Origin: Gallionella sp.
Lineage (GTDB): Bacteria > Pseudomonadota > Gammaproteobacteria > Burkholderiales > Gallionellaceae
Assembly: GCA_028714075.1 (NCBI GenBank)
Contig: JAQTMZ010000008.1
Location: 1-64,000, forward strand
Direction: 5' to 3'
Length of the DNA: 64,000 nucleotides
Shown: piece after piece, positions 8,404-17,337 of the stretch
Position numbering within the stretch: position 1 is the stretch's first letter
Layout of the letters: every line of letters starts with the position of its first letter
Translations under genes and position numbers: made by a program
Notes under the pieces: model-generated
Told to the model about the DNA's origin: nothing
Databases searched by the model: none
The model's input: only the letters and a program-made list of their open reading frames with translations

Positions 8404-9486
8404 TTAAATCAGGCCCTTGCCGTTGCGCGCGAACGGATACTTCACCACCTTCGCCGCCAGCATTTTATCGCGGATCGCCACTTGCACCGTATCGCCGATT
8501 TGCACGTCTTTCGGCACGCGCGCCAAGGCGATGGACTTCTCCAGGGTGGGCGAGAAGCTGCCGCTGGTGATTTCGCCCGTACCGTGCGCGCAATGGACTT
8601 CCTGATGGCCGCGCAGCACGCCGCGGTCCAGCAGCACCAGCCCGACCAGCTTGCGCTTCGGCGGGTTCGCCAGCAGCGCGGCCTTGCCGATGAAGTCGCG
8701 CGCGCTGTTCAAATCCACCGTCCACGCCAGGCCGGATTCCAGCGGGCTCACGCTTTCGTTCATGTCTTGGCCGTACAGATTCATGCCCGCTTCGAGGCGC
8801 AACGTGTCGCGCGCGCCCAGGCCGATAGGTTTTACGCCCGCCTTGGCGAGCGCGTGCCACAGCGTTTCCGCCTGCGCGGCGGGCAACATGATTTCAAAAC
8901 CGTCTTCGCCGGTGTAGCCGGTGCGCGCGATGAAATGCGCGCCGCAATCGGCTGCCTGAAATGCTTGCAGCGCTTCGGTCTTGGCCTTGGTGTCGGGCAG
9001 CACCTGCCATACCTTGGCGCGCGCGTTCGGGCCTTGCACCGCGATCATCGCGAACTCGGGATGGTCCTTGATCTCCAGTTGCGGCGCATGAATCACGGCC
9101 TGTTTTTTCATCCACGCGATGTCCTTGTCGGCAGTGCCCGCATTGACCACGATGCGGAACCATTCCTCGGTCATGAAATACGCGATGAGGTCGTCGATCA
9201 CCCCGCCGTTCTCCAGCAGCATGCAGGAATACAGCGCCTTGCCGGGCAGAGTAAGCTTGTCCACATTGTTCGCCAGCAAGTGGCGCAGGAAGTCGCGCAC
9301 ACCCTTGCCCTTGATGTCCACCACGCGCATATGCGACACGTCGAACATGCCGCAGTCGTTGCGTACCTGATGGTGCTCGTCGATTTGCGAACCATAGTTC
9401 ACCGGCATGTCCCAGCCGCCGAAATCGACCATCTTCGCGCCCATCGCGCGATGCGTTGCGTTGAGCGGGGTTTGTTTTAACGTCAT
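8404..9486 (-). CDS. gcvT: Aminomethyltransferase (glycine cleavage T protein)
   Basis: It transfers the methylene group from aminomethyl-GcvH to tetrahydrofolate and releases ammonia. The start is set at the ATG at 9486 ([13 protein letters not shown]), which gives 360 residues, the normal family length. The open frame continues upstream, but that part is the riboswitch and terminator. Visible family features are [13 protein letters not shown], the folate-site region MFDVSHM and the [10 protein letters not shown] segment. It is the first gene of the operon; the terminator hairpin of the riboswitch ends about 20 bases before the start codon. Confidence 0.96.
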   Translation of the reverse strand: MTLKQTPLNATHRAMGAKMVDFGGWDMPVNYGSQIDEHHQVRNDCGMFDVSHMRVVDIKGKGVRDFLRHLLANNVDKLTLPGKALYSCMLLENGGVIDDLIAYFMTEEWFRIVVNAGTADKDIAWMKKQAVIHAPQLEIKDHPEFAMIAVQGPNARAKVWQVLPDTKAKTEALQAFQAADCGAHFIARTGYTGEDGFEIMLPAAQAETLWHALAKAGVKPIGLGARDTLRLEAGMNLYGQDMNESVSPLESGLAWTVDLNSARDFIGKAALLANPPKRKLVGLVLLDRGVLRGHQEVHCAHGTGEITSGSFSPTLEKSIALARVPKDVQIGDTVQVAIRDKMLAAKVVKYPFARNGKGLI

Positions 9487-9506
9487 ATTGGGAGCCTCTA
9501 AAAATG

Positions 9507-9537
9507 AAAAAGGCGCAGCACGAAATCGCGCTGCGCC
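9507..9537 (-). terminator. Intrinsic terminator of the glycine riboswitch
   Basis: On the minus strand, GGCGCAGC and GCTGCGCC pair around a short loop, followed directly by TTTTTCATTTT. The hairpin begins a few bases after the GGACAGA end of aptamer II. It is therefore the likely expression platform that decides read-through into gcvT. Confidence 0.85.
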
Positions 9538-9539
9538 CC

Positions 9540-9776
9540 ATCTGTCCTTGGTACCTGAGAGATTACAACTCGCGTTGCGTGCCCCTTCGGTGGCCAAAAC
9601 CCCCTCTCCCCATCCCTCTCCCATAAATGGGCGAGGGGGACAAAGTCTCGCTTTGCGAGTTTAATGATCCTGACGCTCTCCAGATTTGCCTATGCCAATG
9701 GTTCCTTGTACCTGAGCGGTTACGGGTATTGCGCCTTCGGCGGTGCCACTGTCTGGCACGCTCTCCCATTGGTCTG
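9540..9776 (-). ncRNA. Tandem glycine riboswitch with a repeat inserted in aptamer II
   Basis: Reading leftwards, aptamer I shows GGGAGAGCGTG, the core CCGCCGAAGGCGCAA, GCTCAGGTACAAGGA and the closing ATTGG. Aptamer II shows CTGGAGAGCGTCAGG, CACCGAAGGGGCA, TCTCTCAGGTACCAAGGACAG. These are the conserved positions of the two glycine-binding aptamers. It lies in the leader of gcvT and should activate the glycine cleavage operon when glycine is high. A CTCTCCC palindrome plus a small CTCGC/GCGAG hairpin (about 9600-9662) separates the GGAGAG and CCGAAGGGG halves of aptamer II, where a short P3 loop is expected. Confidence 0.93.
9600..9662. repeat. CTCTCCC palindrome and small hairpin inside the riboswitch
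   Basis: The plus strand reads ccccctctccccatccctct, then a cccat/atggg turn and gcgaggggg, followed by the hairpin ctcgctttgcgag. It is the same bipartite layout as the copies at about 16085 and 62063. It falls inside the variable P3 arm of aptamer II. Confidence 0.85.
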
Positions 9777-9789
9777 AACGGCAGGACGG

Positions 9790-9818
9790 ATTATGCCGGA
9801 AAGGCAATGGACTGACAA
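9790..9818 (-). promoter_or_regulatory. Sigma70-type promoter of the gcv operon
   Basis: On the minus strand TTGTCA and CATAAT are separated by exactly 17 bases, and the riboswitch begins about 14 bases downstream. This is a near-consensus promoter placed exactly where the leader RNA should start. Confidence 0.75.
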
Positions 9819-9850
9819 ACGGAACAGCGGGGTAAATTCCTGGCGCCAAC

Positions 9851-11257
9851 TCAAAAAGTGTAGATGGATATGGTGAACGCTTCCTGATAGCGCTTCGGCA
9901 AGTCATTGACCGCGTTACGCGCCGCATCAACCGATGGATATGCGCCATAGAGCACGCGCAGGCCGTCCTTGCTGCCGAACTTGGCCGGTATCAGGTAAAT
10001 CTCGGAGAGCTTGCCCATCCCGCTGGCGCGCCTGAGGAAATTTTCGATGCGCGCTTTTTGAATTTCATCCTTGTAGAACAACTGGATGCTTGCAACAGCT
10101 TTTTTCTGTTCAAGCAACTGCTTGCCCGCTGCCATCCGTTGGTCAAACAGGCTTGATTTATCAAGCGCCGGGCTGCTGCTCGCTGTCGGTGCGGGTGGGA
10201 TCGCTACAGGCGCAGGCGGGGCCGCTAGCGGCGCGTTACCTGCCGCCAATTTTGGCGCATCGCTAGCCATCCCCAACTCCTCCGGAGCAGCCTTGTCAGC
10301 GGGCGCGATAGCGGCATATTGGTCCCCGGTCTTTTGTTTCCCATCCTCTGCCTGCGGCCGGTTCAACATCCACCAGGTGGTCAAGCCGGTCAAGAGCAGC
10401 GCTGCGGCCGCACTGCTGATCAGCAGTTTCTTGTCTGGCATCGGGCGCGGAGGCTTGATTTCGCAATCGCGCATCGCCGCCAGCACATGGCGCGCTTCGA
10501 TGTTGTGGGTGTCCTCTACAAAAGCCGCCAACAGCGACTTGTCCGCGAGAATATTGACGCGGCGCATCAGCCCGCTGGACGCGTCGGCGATAAGCTTGAC
10601 GGCATTCGGCGAAAAAACACTCGGGCCGCGGTAACCGGCGGCACGCATCCTGAACATCATGTAGTTTTCCAGGATATTGCGCGACAGCGGCTGCATGTTG
10701 AAGTGATGGACGATACGGTCCTTGAGCTGGCGCATGTTCGGCTGAGCCAGCTTGTCATTCAGCTCCGGCTGTCCGAACAGGATGATTTGCAGCAGCTTGG
10801 CATTGCCGGATTGCAGGTTGTAAAGCAGGCGCAATTCTTCCAGCGTGTCCAGCGGCATGGCGTGCGCTTCATCCACCAGCACCACGACACGCTTGCCTTC
10901 GCGAGCCTTTTCCTCGAGCTTTTTCTGGATGCTTTGCATGATGACGCCGACGCGCTCGCCGTCGATATCCAGGCCGAGCGCGTCGGCTATCGCGTACAGC
11001 ATCTCTTCGCGCGACAAACTGGGGTTGGCGAGATAGATGGTTTCGTAGTGTTTGGGCAGCCGCTCGAGCAACATGCGGCACAACATGGTCTTGCCGCTGC
11101 CGACCTCGCCGCTGACCTTGATAATGCCTTCGGCCTCGCTCAACGAGTAGATCAGCGCATCGAGAATCTCGCCGCGGTTGGCACCGGAAAAAAAGAACAC
11201 CGTCACAGGCGTAATCCTGAACGGCGGTTCGTTAAGCCCGAAGTGCTCTAAATACAT
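9851..11257 (-). CDS. ExeA/MshM-type AAA+ ATPase with a membrane anchor and SPOR-like C-terminus
   Basis: The 468-residue protein starts MYLEHFGLNEPPF, the hallmark of the ExeA/GspA and MshM group. It has Walker A GEVGSGKT (50-57) and a Walker B with VVVLVDEAHAM. An AAA+ domain fills the first 265 residues. A single transmembrane segment (about 275-298) and an Ala/Pro-rich linker follow. The last 80 residues (VLYGAYPSVDAARNAVNDLP) resemble a SPOR peptidoglycan-binding fold. It probably acts at the inner membrane and cell wall, for example in assembling a secretion or pilus machine. No such machine is encoded alongside, so the partner is unknown. GAGG lies seven bases before the ATG. Confidence 0.8.
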   Translation of the reverse strand: MYLEHFGLNEPPFRITPVTVFFFSGANRGEILDALIYSLSEAEGIIKVSGEVGSGKTMLCRMLLERLPKHYETIYLANPSLSREEMLYAIADALGLDIDGERVGVIMQSIQKKLEEKAREGKRVVVLVDEAHAMPLDTLEELRLLYNLQSGNAKLLQIILFGQPELNDKLAQPNMRQLKDRIVHHFNMQPLSRNILENYMMFRMRAAGYRGPSVFSPNAVKLIADASSGLMRRVNILADKSLLAAFVEDTHNIEARHVLAAMRDCEIKPPRPMPDKKLLISSAAAALLLTGLTTWWMLNRPQAEDGKQKTGDQYAAIAPADKAAPEELGMASDAPKLAAGNAPLAAPPAPVAIPPAPTASSSPALDKSSLFDQRMAAGKQLLEQKKAVASIQLFYKDEIQKARIENFLRRASGMGKLSEIYLIPAKFGSKDGLRVLYGAYPSVDAARNAVNDLPKRYQEAFTISIYTF

Positions 11258-11441
11258 GCAGGAACCTCTTCTGCTGCGTGATCAGGCGGCTGCATTGCGC
11301 GCTCCTGCCTGGCGGAAAGTGCTGATGGTATTCAACTTGTGCTCATGGAGGTAGGCATCGGGTGCCGAGCATAACGGCAAGTGGACGCAAGCTCAATAGG
11401 GAAAATAGCGGGCAACATTTTCTCTTCTGGTAAATTCAGTT

Positions 11442-12149
11442 TTAATTTTCCCGCAAGCCAATGACGCGATAAAAATTCGGCAGGTCGCTCAAGTCATCGA
11501 ATACCGCGGTCGCACCCGTAAAATCCTGTTTGCGGGTGTACGGATTGGTGGTGATGTAGGTCTTGATTCCCGCGGCCAGCGCCGAGCGCAGCCCGTTATG
11601 CGAATCCTCCAGCGCGATGCAATCGGCCGCGCCCAGTTTTAATTCGCGCAACACCCATTCGTAAATATCCGGTGCGGGCTTCTTGTGCGGCACGATGTCC
11701 CCGCACCCGTTCGCGGAAAAATAATCCGCCCAGCCCTTGCCCAAACCGACTTCCAGCAGGGTGGCGACATTTTCCGGCGACGTGGTGGTGGCGATGGCGA
11801 GCATGATACCGCTACGGTACGCGTCGACGATGAGTTGCTTGATGCCGGGGCGCAACGGGATCAGCCCGTCGCGCAGCATGGCGGTGTAATGGCCGGTTTT
11901 CACCGCATGCAGGTTCCTGATGAAGCCTTCATAATCGTCCGGCTTAACGAAACCCGGCAAGCAGGTCTCGATAAAATGCCTGATGCGCTCCTTGCCGCCG
12001 GTGACCTCGAGCAGCTTGCCATACAGGGCGATATCCCAATTCCAGCCGAGGTTGCATTCCGCAAAGGCCCTGTTGAAGGCGATACGGTGAGCGTCTTCGG
12101 TATCGGCAAGCGTGCCGTCAACGTCGAATATGATGGCCTTGATTGCCAT
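11442..12149 (-). CDS. HAD-superfamily phosphatase, CbbY/phosphoglycolate-phosphatase-like
   Basis: The 235-residue cytoplasmic phosphatase has HAD motif I IIFDVDGTLADTE (nucleophile Asp9, acid Asp11), motif II around ATTTSPEN, and motif IV ALEDSHNGLRSALAAG. The helical cap between motifs I and II and the overall sequence resemble CbbY, the xylulose-1,5-bisphosphate phosphatase linked to Calvin-cycle loci. No cbb genes are present in this window, so the substrate is uncertain. It lies 54 bases downstream of the MBL hydrolase gene. Confidence 0.82.
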   Translation of the reverse strand: MAIKAIIFDVDGTLADTEDAHRIAFNRAFAECNLGWNWDIALYGKLLEVTGGKERIRHFIETCLPGFVKPDDYEGFIRNLHAVKTGHYTAMLRDGLIPLRPGIKQLIVDAYRSGIMLAIATTTSPENVATLLEVGLGKGWADYFSANGCGDIVPHKKPAPDIYEWVLRELKLGAADCIALEDSHNGLRSALAAGIKTYITTNPYTRKQDFTGATAVFDDLSDLPNFYRVIGLREN

Positions 12150-12203
12150 GTTGCACTTTCAGAATTGGATTGTGCGGCCTTCGCAAAACCGCCATTCCCG
12201 GAT

Positions 12204-13184
12204 TTATTGGCCTGCCGCCTTGGGCAGCGGTGCAAATTCTATCGGCACCCAGCTGTAACTGCCCTTGCCTTCTGCCCGTACATGGCCGAGGCCGGGGAAC
12301 GGCAGGTGCATTCCGGCCACCAGCGATTTGCTGGCCGCCATCGCTTTCATGAGGCTGCGCCGGGTCGCGATCGCCTGCTTCTGGTCGATGTCGAACTCGA
12401 TGGAAACGCCCGGCTTGGCAAACTGTACGGCGTGGGAGTGCACCACATCGCCCCAGATCAGCAGCTTCTGCCCGTCGGACTCGATGGCATAAGCGGTATG
12501 CCCCGGCGTGTGGCCGTTGGCCTTGACGGCCCGGATGCCCGGCGCCAGCACGCTGCCGTCCGTGAAGGTTGCCCACTGTCCGCTGGCCAGATAAGGCGCG
12601 GCAGTATCGCGTGCCATCTTGAAGAAAGGCTGGACTTTGGCGGGCGCGCCATCGGCGACTTTCTGCGACAGCCAGAAATCGTTATCCGCCTGCGACACCA
12701 GAATTTTGGCTTTTGCAAAGAGCGGCTGGCCGCTGGCGTCGTTCAGCCCGCCCATATGATCGCCGTGCAGGTGGGTGATGATGACCGTATCCACCTGCGC
12801 CGGTTCATAGCCGGCCGCCTTCATGTTCTGCAGCACATAACCCAGCGACGGGCCGAACAGCTTCGCGGCACCGGTATCGACCAGCACCAACTGGCTGCCG
12901 GTATTGATCAGATACGCGTTCACCGCCGTCTGCATCTTGGGGCTGCCGACGAACATGCGCGACAGCAGACGTTGCAGGTCGGCGGCCTTGGCATTCTTCA
13001 GCAAGCTCACATCCAGCTCGATGGCGCCATCGTAAAGCGCGGTAATCTCAAACTGGCCAAGCTGGGTGCGGTAATAGCCGGGCACCTGGGTTGCAACCTT
13101 GGGCGCTTCGGCCTGCACGAGGGGTGCGAAGGCCATGAGGGGGATGGCAGCGAGGATCAATATGTAGCGGAAGAGTTTAAGCAT
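12204..13184 (-). CDS. Exported MBL-fold metallo-hydrolase
   Basis: The start is taken at the ATG at 13184, because AGGAG lies eight bases before it; another ATG six bases upstream would be only two bases from the same site. The product is 326 residues. It has a Sec signal peptide (hydrophobic LILAAIPLMAFAPLVQA) and a metallo-beta-lactamase fold with the zinc motif THLHGDHMGGL. Further metal ligands lie in NGHTPGHTAY and WGDVVHSH. It resembles periplasmic lactonase/hydrolase-type MBL proteins; the substrate cannot be inferred. Confidence 0.82.
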   Translation of the reverse strand: MLKLFRYILILAAIPLMAFAPLVQAEAPKVATQVPGYYRTQLGQFEITALYDGAIELDVSLLKNAKAADLQRLLSRMFVGSPKMQTAVNAYLINTGSQLVLVDTGAAKLFGPSLGYVLQNMKAAGYEPAQVDTVIITHLHGDHMGGLNDASGQPLFAKAKILVSQADNDFWLSQKVADGAPAKVQPFFKMARDTAAPYLASGQWATFTDGSVLAPGIRAVKANGHTPGHTAYAIESDGQKLLIWGDVVHSHAVQFAKPGVSIEFDIDQKQAIATRRSLMKAMAASKSLVAGMHLPFPGLGHVRAEGKGSYSWVPIEFAPLPKAAGQ

Positions 13185-13307
13185 GTGCATGTCTCCTTTT
13201 AAAAAATTGATCAGACAGATAAATGGCTAGCTACATGAACTGTTTGTGATTGATTTGCTTTTTTATCCGAGCTTGATCGTTCCATTGCCCCTCTTGAATA
13301 TCCGCCA

Positions 13308-14516
13308 TCAGCTCACGCTGACCCGCCCGAACTTGCGCTTGCCGACCTGCGCGACAACCACCGCACCCGCCTTGAGTTGCAGTGCTTTGTCGCCGATTTT
13401 TTCGCCGTCGAGCTTCACCCCGCCCTGTTCGATCATGCGCAACGCTTCGGAGGTGCTGGGAACCAGCCCGGCCTGTTTGAGCAGCTGGGCGATGCCGATG
13501 TGGCCGTCGGTGCTGGCGACGGTGATTTCCGGCATATCGTCCGGCAGCACGCCTTGTTTGAAGCGCGCTTCGAATTCCGCCAGCGCGTCTTCGGCAGCCT
13601 TTCTGGAATGGAAGCGCGCCACGATTTCCTGCGCCAGCAATACCTTGATATCGCGCGGGTTGCGCCCGGCGGACACCTCTTCGCGCCAGCCGGTGATTTC
13701 AGCCATGCCGCGGAACGACAGCAATTCCAGATAGCGCCACATCAGCGTGTCGGAGATCGACATCAGCTTGCCGAACATGTCCTGCGGCGTATCGGTGATG
13801 CCGACGTAATTGCCCAGCGACTTGGACATTTTGTTGACGCCGTCCAGCCCTTCCAGCAGCGGCATGGTGAGCACGCACTGCGGCGGCTGGCCGTAATGCT
13901 TTTGCAGCTCGCGCCCCATCAGCAGGTTGAATTTCTGGTCGGTGCCGCCCAGTTCGATGTCCGCCTTGAGCACCACGGAGTCATAGCCCTGCACCAGCGG
14001 GTAGATGAATTCATGGATGGCGATCGGCTGGTTGCTCTTGTAGCGTTTGGAAAAATCGTCGCGCTCCAGCATCTGCGCCACGGTGTGCGTGGCCGCCAGC
14101 CTGATCAGATCCACTGCGCTGAATTTGTCCATCCACGTGGAGTTGAACACGATCTCGGTCTTGTCCGGGTCGAGCACCTTGAACACCTGGTCGCGGTAGG
14201 ACTGGGCGTTTTCCAGCACCTGTTCGCGCGACAGCGGCGGGCGGGTGGTGTTTTTGCCGGTCGGGTCGCCGATCATGCCGGTGAAGTCGCCGATCAGGAA
14301 CAGCGCGTGGTGCCCCAAGTCCTGCAACTGGCGCATTTTGTTGAGCAGCACGGTATGCCCGATGTGCAAATCCGGTGCGGTCGGGTCGAAGCCCGCCTTG
14401 ACGCGCAGCGGGCGGCCCAGCGCAAGCTTCTGTTTCAGCTCGTCTTCGAGCAGCAATTCATGGGCGCCGCGCTTGATCACGGCCAGCGCGTCGGCCTGCA
14501 AAGTCATTTCTGTCAT
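13308..14516 (-). CDS. tyrS: Tyrosyl-tRNA synthetase
   Basis: It charges tRNA-Tyr with tyrosine. Class I signatures are present: HIGH as [12 protein letters not shown] and KMSKS as [15 protein letters not shown]-terminal S4 RNA-binding domain ([18 protein letters not shown]) closes the protein. The ATG at 14516 gives 402 residues and the usual N-terminus ([13 protein letters not shown]). An in-frame ATG at 14561 would add 15 residues unlike the family. The M23 peptidase gene is divergent on the other strand, an arrangement common in betaproteobacteria. Confidence 0.93.
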   Translation of the reverse strand: MTEMTLQADALAVIKRGAHELLLEDELKQKLALGRPLRVKAGFDPTAPDLHIGHTVLLNKMRQLQDLGHHALFLIGDFTGMIGDPTGKNTTRPPLSREQVLENAQSYRDQVFKVLDPDKTEIVFNSTWMDKFSAVDLIRLAATHTVAQMLERDDFSKRYKSNQPIAIHEFIYPLVQGYDSVVLKADIELGGTDQKFNLLMGRELQKHYGQPPQCVLTMPLLEGLDGVNKMSKSLGNYVGITDTPQDMFGKLMSISDTLMWRYLELLSFRGMAEITGWREEVSAGRNPRDIKVLLAQEIVARFHSRKAAEDALAEFEARFKQGVLPDDMPEITVASTDGHIGIAQLLKQAGLVPSTSEALRMIEQGGVKLDGEKIGDKALQLKAGAVVVAQVGKRKFGRVSVS

Positions 14517-14724
14517 ATTCGTTATCGATTCAAGTTCAAAAGAAGCCCAATTACCGTTCATTCCTGTGTTTTAACCGCTCGTCAGCCGTGTTTTACCGCC
14601 CGAATTAGTCGTCCGCCGCCCATCAATTCGGCCTTTGAGAGGCTGCGCCTTTCTGGTAAAGTGCGCACCAATCAAAAATGAAATGCGTTACAAAGACAAG
14701 ACAAAGCAACACAAGGAGGCGCGA

Positions 14725-16038
14725 ATGTTAACCCAAAACCTGCCCGACCAAGAACGCAAAGTGTCGGAAAACAAAAAAAAGCTGCGCTGGTTCGTCACCC
14801 TGTCCACCATGCCGTTGCTCGGCGTGATCACCGCTTTCGGGCTGGTGCCGCAAAGCAATCTCGGCCTGGATTCGACCAAAATTGCCATCGAAGAAATCAT
14901 ATTGCCCAAGGTCGCTCCCAGTGTGGCCAAAACCGCCAGCTTCTGGCGCAGCGAACGCGTGCAGCGCGGCGATACCGTAGCCGAGTTGTTGCGCCGCCTG
15001 AACGTTGAAGATGCCGCCGCCAGCGACTATCTGCGCAATACCGCTGAAACTGAATCATTCCGCAGGCTGGCTGTCGGCCGGGAAGTGCAGGCCGAAATCA
15101 ATTCCGCCGGGGGGCTCATTTCGTTGCGCTATCTGGGCGACAACGGCGCGCAAATCGTGGTGGACAAACAGGGCGGTAGCTACAAAACCCATACCCTGCC
15201 CGCCCAGTTTGAAAAACGCCTGTTTGTGCGCACCGGCGAAATCAAGACCAGCCTGTATGCCGCAACCGACGCGGCCGGGATGCCGGAAGCCGCCACCAAC
15301 CAGCTGTCCGAGATTTTCGGCGGCGACATCGATTTCCACCACGATTTGCGCAAGGGCGACAAATTCACCGTGGTGTATGAAATGACCTACAGCAATGGCG
15401 AACTGGTGAATACCGGACGCATCCAGGCCGCCGAATTCATCAACCAGCATCAGGTTTACCGCGCGGTATATTTCCAGGGCGATGCGCAACAAGGCGATTA
15501 CTACACCCCGGAAGGCCAGAGCGTGCGCAAGGCATTCCTGCGCTCACCCATCGAATTCTCACGCGTGAGTTCGGGCTTCAGCAACTCGCGTTTCCATCCG
15601 GTGCTGCAACAATGGCGCGCGCACAGGGGCGTGGATTTTGCCGCCCCGATCGGCACCAAAGCCAAAGCGACTGCGGACGGCGTCGTCACGTCTTTCGGCA
15701 AGCAGGGTGGATATGGCAACTTTGTCATGATCAACCATCAGACCCATTTCACCACGGTGTATGGACATTTGTCGCGCTTTGCCAAAGGGCTGCATAAAGG
15801 CCAGCGCGTGGCACAGGGCGACGTGATCGGCTATGTCGGCATGACCGGTTTGACCAACGGCCCGCATCTGCACTACGAATTCAGGATCGACGGCCAGCAA
15901 CGCGACCCGTTGCGCGTCGCACTGCCCAATGCACAACCGGTCGGCGCCGCCGACAAGGTCGCGTTCCAAGCGCTTGCCGACAACTTCGTGGCGCGCTTGA
16001 ACCAACTGCGCAACACCAACCTCGCCAAACTCGACTAA
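14725..16038 (+). CDS. M23 family murein endopeptidase, MepM-like
   Basis: The ATG at 14725 is preceded by AAGGAGG at normal spacing and gives 437 residues; upstream ATG codons lack such a site. A transmembrane/signal anchor lies near residues 22-42 (TLSTMPLLGVITAFGLV). An opacity-protein/LysM-type domain follows, then a Csd3-like middle domain. The C-terminal LytM/M23 domain has the zinc ligands in RAHRGVDFAAP, the motif GHLSRF and GPHLHYEFR. It should cleave peptidoglycan cross-links in the periplasm to allow sacculus growth. All zinc ligands appear present, so it is probably active. It is followed by anmK, a peptidoglycan recycling gene. Confidence 0.9.
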   Translation: MLTQNLPDQERKVSENKKKLRWFVTLSTMPLLGVITAFGLVPQSNLGLDSTKIAIEEIILPKVAPSVAKTASFWRSERVQRGDTVAELLRRLNVEDAAASDYLRNTAETESFRRLAVGREVQAEINSAGGLISLRYLGDNGAQIVVDKQGGSYKTHTLPAQFEKRLFVRTGEIKTSLYAATDAAGMPEAATNQLSEIFGGDIDFHHDLRKGDKFTVVYEMTYSNGELVNTGRIQAAEFINQHQVYRAVYFQGDAQQGDYYTPEGQSVRKAFLRSPIEFSRVSSGFSNSRFHPVLQQWRAHRGVDFAAPIGTKAKATADGVVTSFGKQGGYGNFVMINHQTHFTTVYGHLSRFAKGLHKGQRVAQGDVIGYVGMTGLTNGPHLHYEFRIDGQQRDPLRVALPNAQPVGAADKVAFQALADNFVARLNQLRNTNLAKLD

Positions 16039-16074
16039 CGGGCATGGCGAAAGCCGCCACTGCTGATACCCGTT

Positions 16075-17280
16075 ATGCCCGTTTCCCTCTCTCCTAGCTC
16101 TCTCCCGCAAGCGGGAGAGAGGGACGCGGTTTCGCTACGCGAGGGTCACATTAGCCATCCTGTGCAACAGCCTGAGCTCTATATCGGGTTGATGTCGGGA
16201 ACCAGCCTGGACGGCGTCGATGCCGTTCTGGTCGATTTGGGTCAGGCGCAGCCCCGGCTGCGCGCCAAACACTACCTGCCCTTTGACGACGCGCTGAAAA
16301 ACACCTTGCTGGCGCTGCATCTGCCCGGCCACAACGAACTGCATCAGGCACAACTGGCCGGCAACCAACTGGCGCGACTCTATGCCAAAACGGTCAACGC
16401 GCTACTCGACAAGTCCCCTCTACCGCTTGCGGGAGAGGGGCTAGGGGAGAGGGTAATCAAAGCCATCGGCTGCCACGGCCAGACCATCCGCCACTGCCCG
16501 GAACAAGGCTACACCCTGCAAATCGGCAACGCCGCGCTGCTCGCCGAGTTGACCGGCATCACCGTGGTCGGCGACTTTCGCAGCCGCGACATCGCCGCCG
16601 GGGGACAAGGCGCACCGCTGGTTCCCGCGTTCCATGACCATGCGCTGCGCCACCCCGCCATGCATCGCGTCATCGTCAACATCGGCGGCATCAGCAACCT
16701 GACCAACCTGCCACCTGATGCCGCCGCATCCGGTTTCGACTGCGGCCCCGGCAACCTGCTGATGGATGCGTGGTGCATGCGGCACCTCGGCAAACCCTAC
16801 GACGACAACGGCGCATGGGCGGCATCCGGCCAGATGTTGCCCGCATTGCTGGAACACATGCTCGACGAAGCTTTTTTCGCACTGGTGCCGCCCAAGAGCA
16901 CCGGTCGCGACCTGTTCAACACGGCGTGGCTGCAAAATAAATTACGCGGTAATGAAAGAGCCGAGGACGTGCAGGCTACCCTGCTGGAGCTGACTTGCCG
17001 AACCATCGCGCAAGCCATCCAAAAATATTGTGCCGGTGCAACGGAAATATATCTATGCGGCGGCGGTGCACGCAACCAGACCCTGCGCAACCGCTTGATC
17101 GAATTGCTGCCGGGCAGCAGCGTGCAAACTACTGATGTACTCGGCGTGGACAGCGACTATCTGGAAGCCATCGCCTTCGCCTGGCTGGCACAGCAAACCC
17201 TGCACGGAAAACCTGCCAACCTGCCGCTGGTCACCGGCGCAAAACATCCCTGCATACTGGGTGCGATCTACCGGAATTAG
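16075..17280 (+). CDS. anmK: Anhydro-N-acetylmuramic acid kinase with two repeat-derived segments
   Basis: It phosphorylates and opens 1,6-anhydroMurNAc during cell-wall recycling. The family start region ELYIGLMSGTSLDGVDAVLVD (residues 34 on), the GDFRSRDIAAGG loop and the C-terminal YLCGGGARNQTL are intact. The annotated 401 residues include an odd N-terminus (SLSPSSLPQAGERDAVSLREG) translated from a CTCTCCC palindrome. The ATG at 16075 lies just before that repeat. A GTG at 16162 is an alternative start but has no ribosome site. Residues about 113-127 (KSPLPLAGEGLGER) come from a second palindrome inside the gene. The frame is open throughout, so the enzyme may still work. Confidence 0.92.
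   Translation: MPVSLSPSSLPQAGERDAVSLREGHISHPVQQPELYIGLMSGTSLDGVDAVLVDLGQAQPRLRAKHYLPFDDALKNTLLALHLPGHNELHQAQLAGNQLARLYAKTVNALLDKSPLPLAGEGLGERVIKAIGCHGQTIRHCPEQGYTLQIGNAALLAELTGITVVGDFRSRDIAAGGQGAPLVPAFHDHALRHPAMHRVIVNIGGISNLTNLPPDAAASGFDCGPGNLLMDAWCMRHLGKPYDDNGAWAASGQMLPALLEHMLDEAFFALVPPKSTGRDLFNTAWLQNKLRGNERAEDVQATLLELTCRTIAQAIQKYCAGATEIYLCGGGARNQTLRNRLIELLPGSSVQTTDVLGVDSDYLEAIAFAWLAQQTLHGKPANLPLVTGAKHPCILGAIYRN
16084..16146. repeat. CTCTCCC palindrome and small hairpin at the anmK start
   Basis: The core ctctcccgcaagcgggagag is followed, 10-15 bases on, by a tcgctacgcga hairpin. It occupies codons 4-24 of the longest anmK frame and may have displaced the original translation start. Confidence 0.85.
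16414..16453. repeat. CTCTCCC-family palindrome inside anmK
   Basis: The unit cccctctaccgcttgcggga, then gaggggctaggggagaggg, inserts codons for SPLPLAGEGLGER without breaking the frame. It is the second copy in the same gene. Confidence 0.85.
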
Positions 17281-17285
17281 AAAAA

Positions 17286-17307
17286 GGGGCGCGATAAATC
17301 GCGCCCC
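17286..17307. terminator. Hairpin between convergent anmK and secF
   Basis: The perfect stem GGGGCGCGAT/ATCGCGCCCC has an A-rich run on its left (aaaaa) and tacattttt on its right. It lies between two converging genes, so it could end transcription from both sides. The same sequence is known as an interspersed repeat, so the termination role is inference. Confidence 0.6.
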
Positions 17308-17337
17308 TACATTTTTCTATCAAACCAACTACCCCAT

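Noticed and set aside
8404..9624. Long gcvT frame starting at 9624
   Set aside because: The first 46 codons cover the riboswitch and its terminator. The ATG at 9486 gives the family-standard N-terminus.
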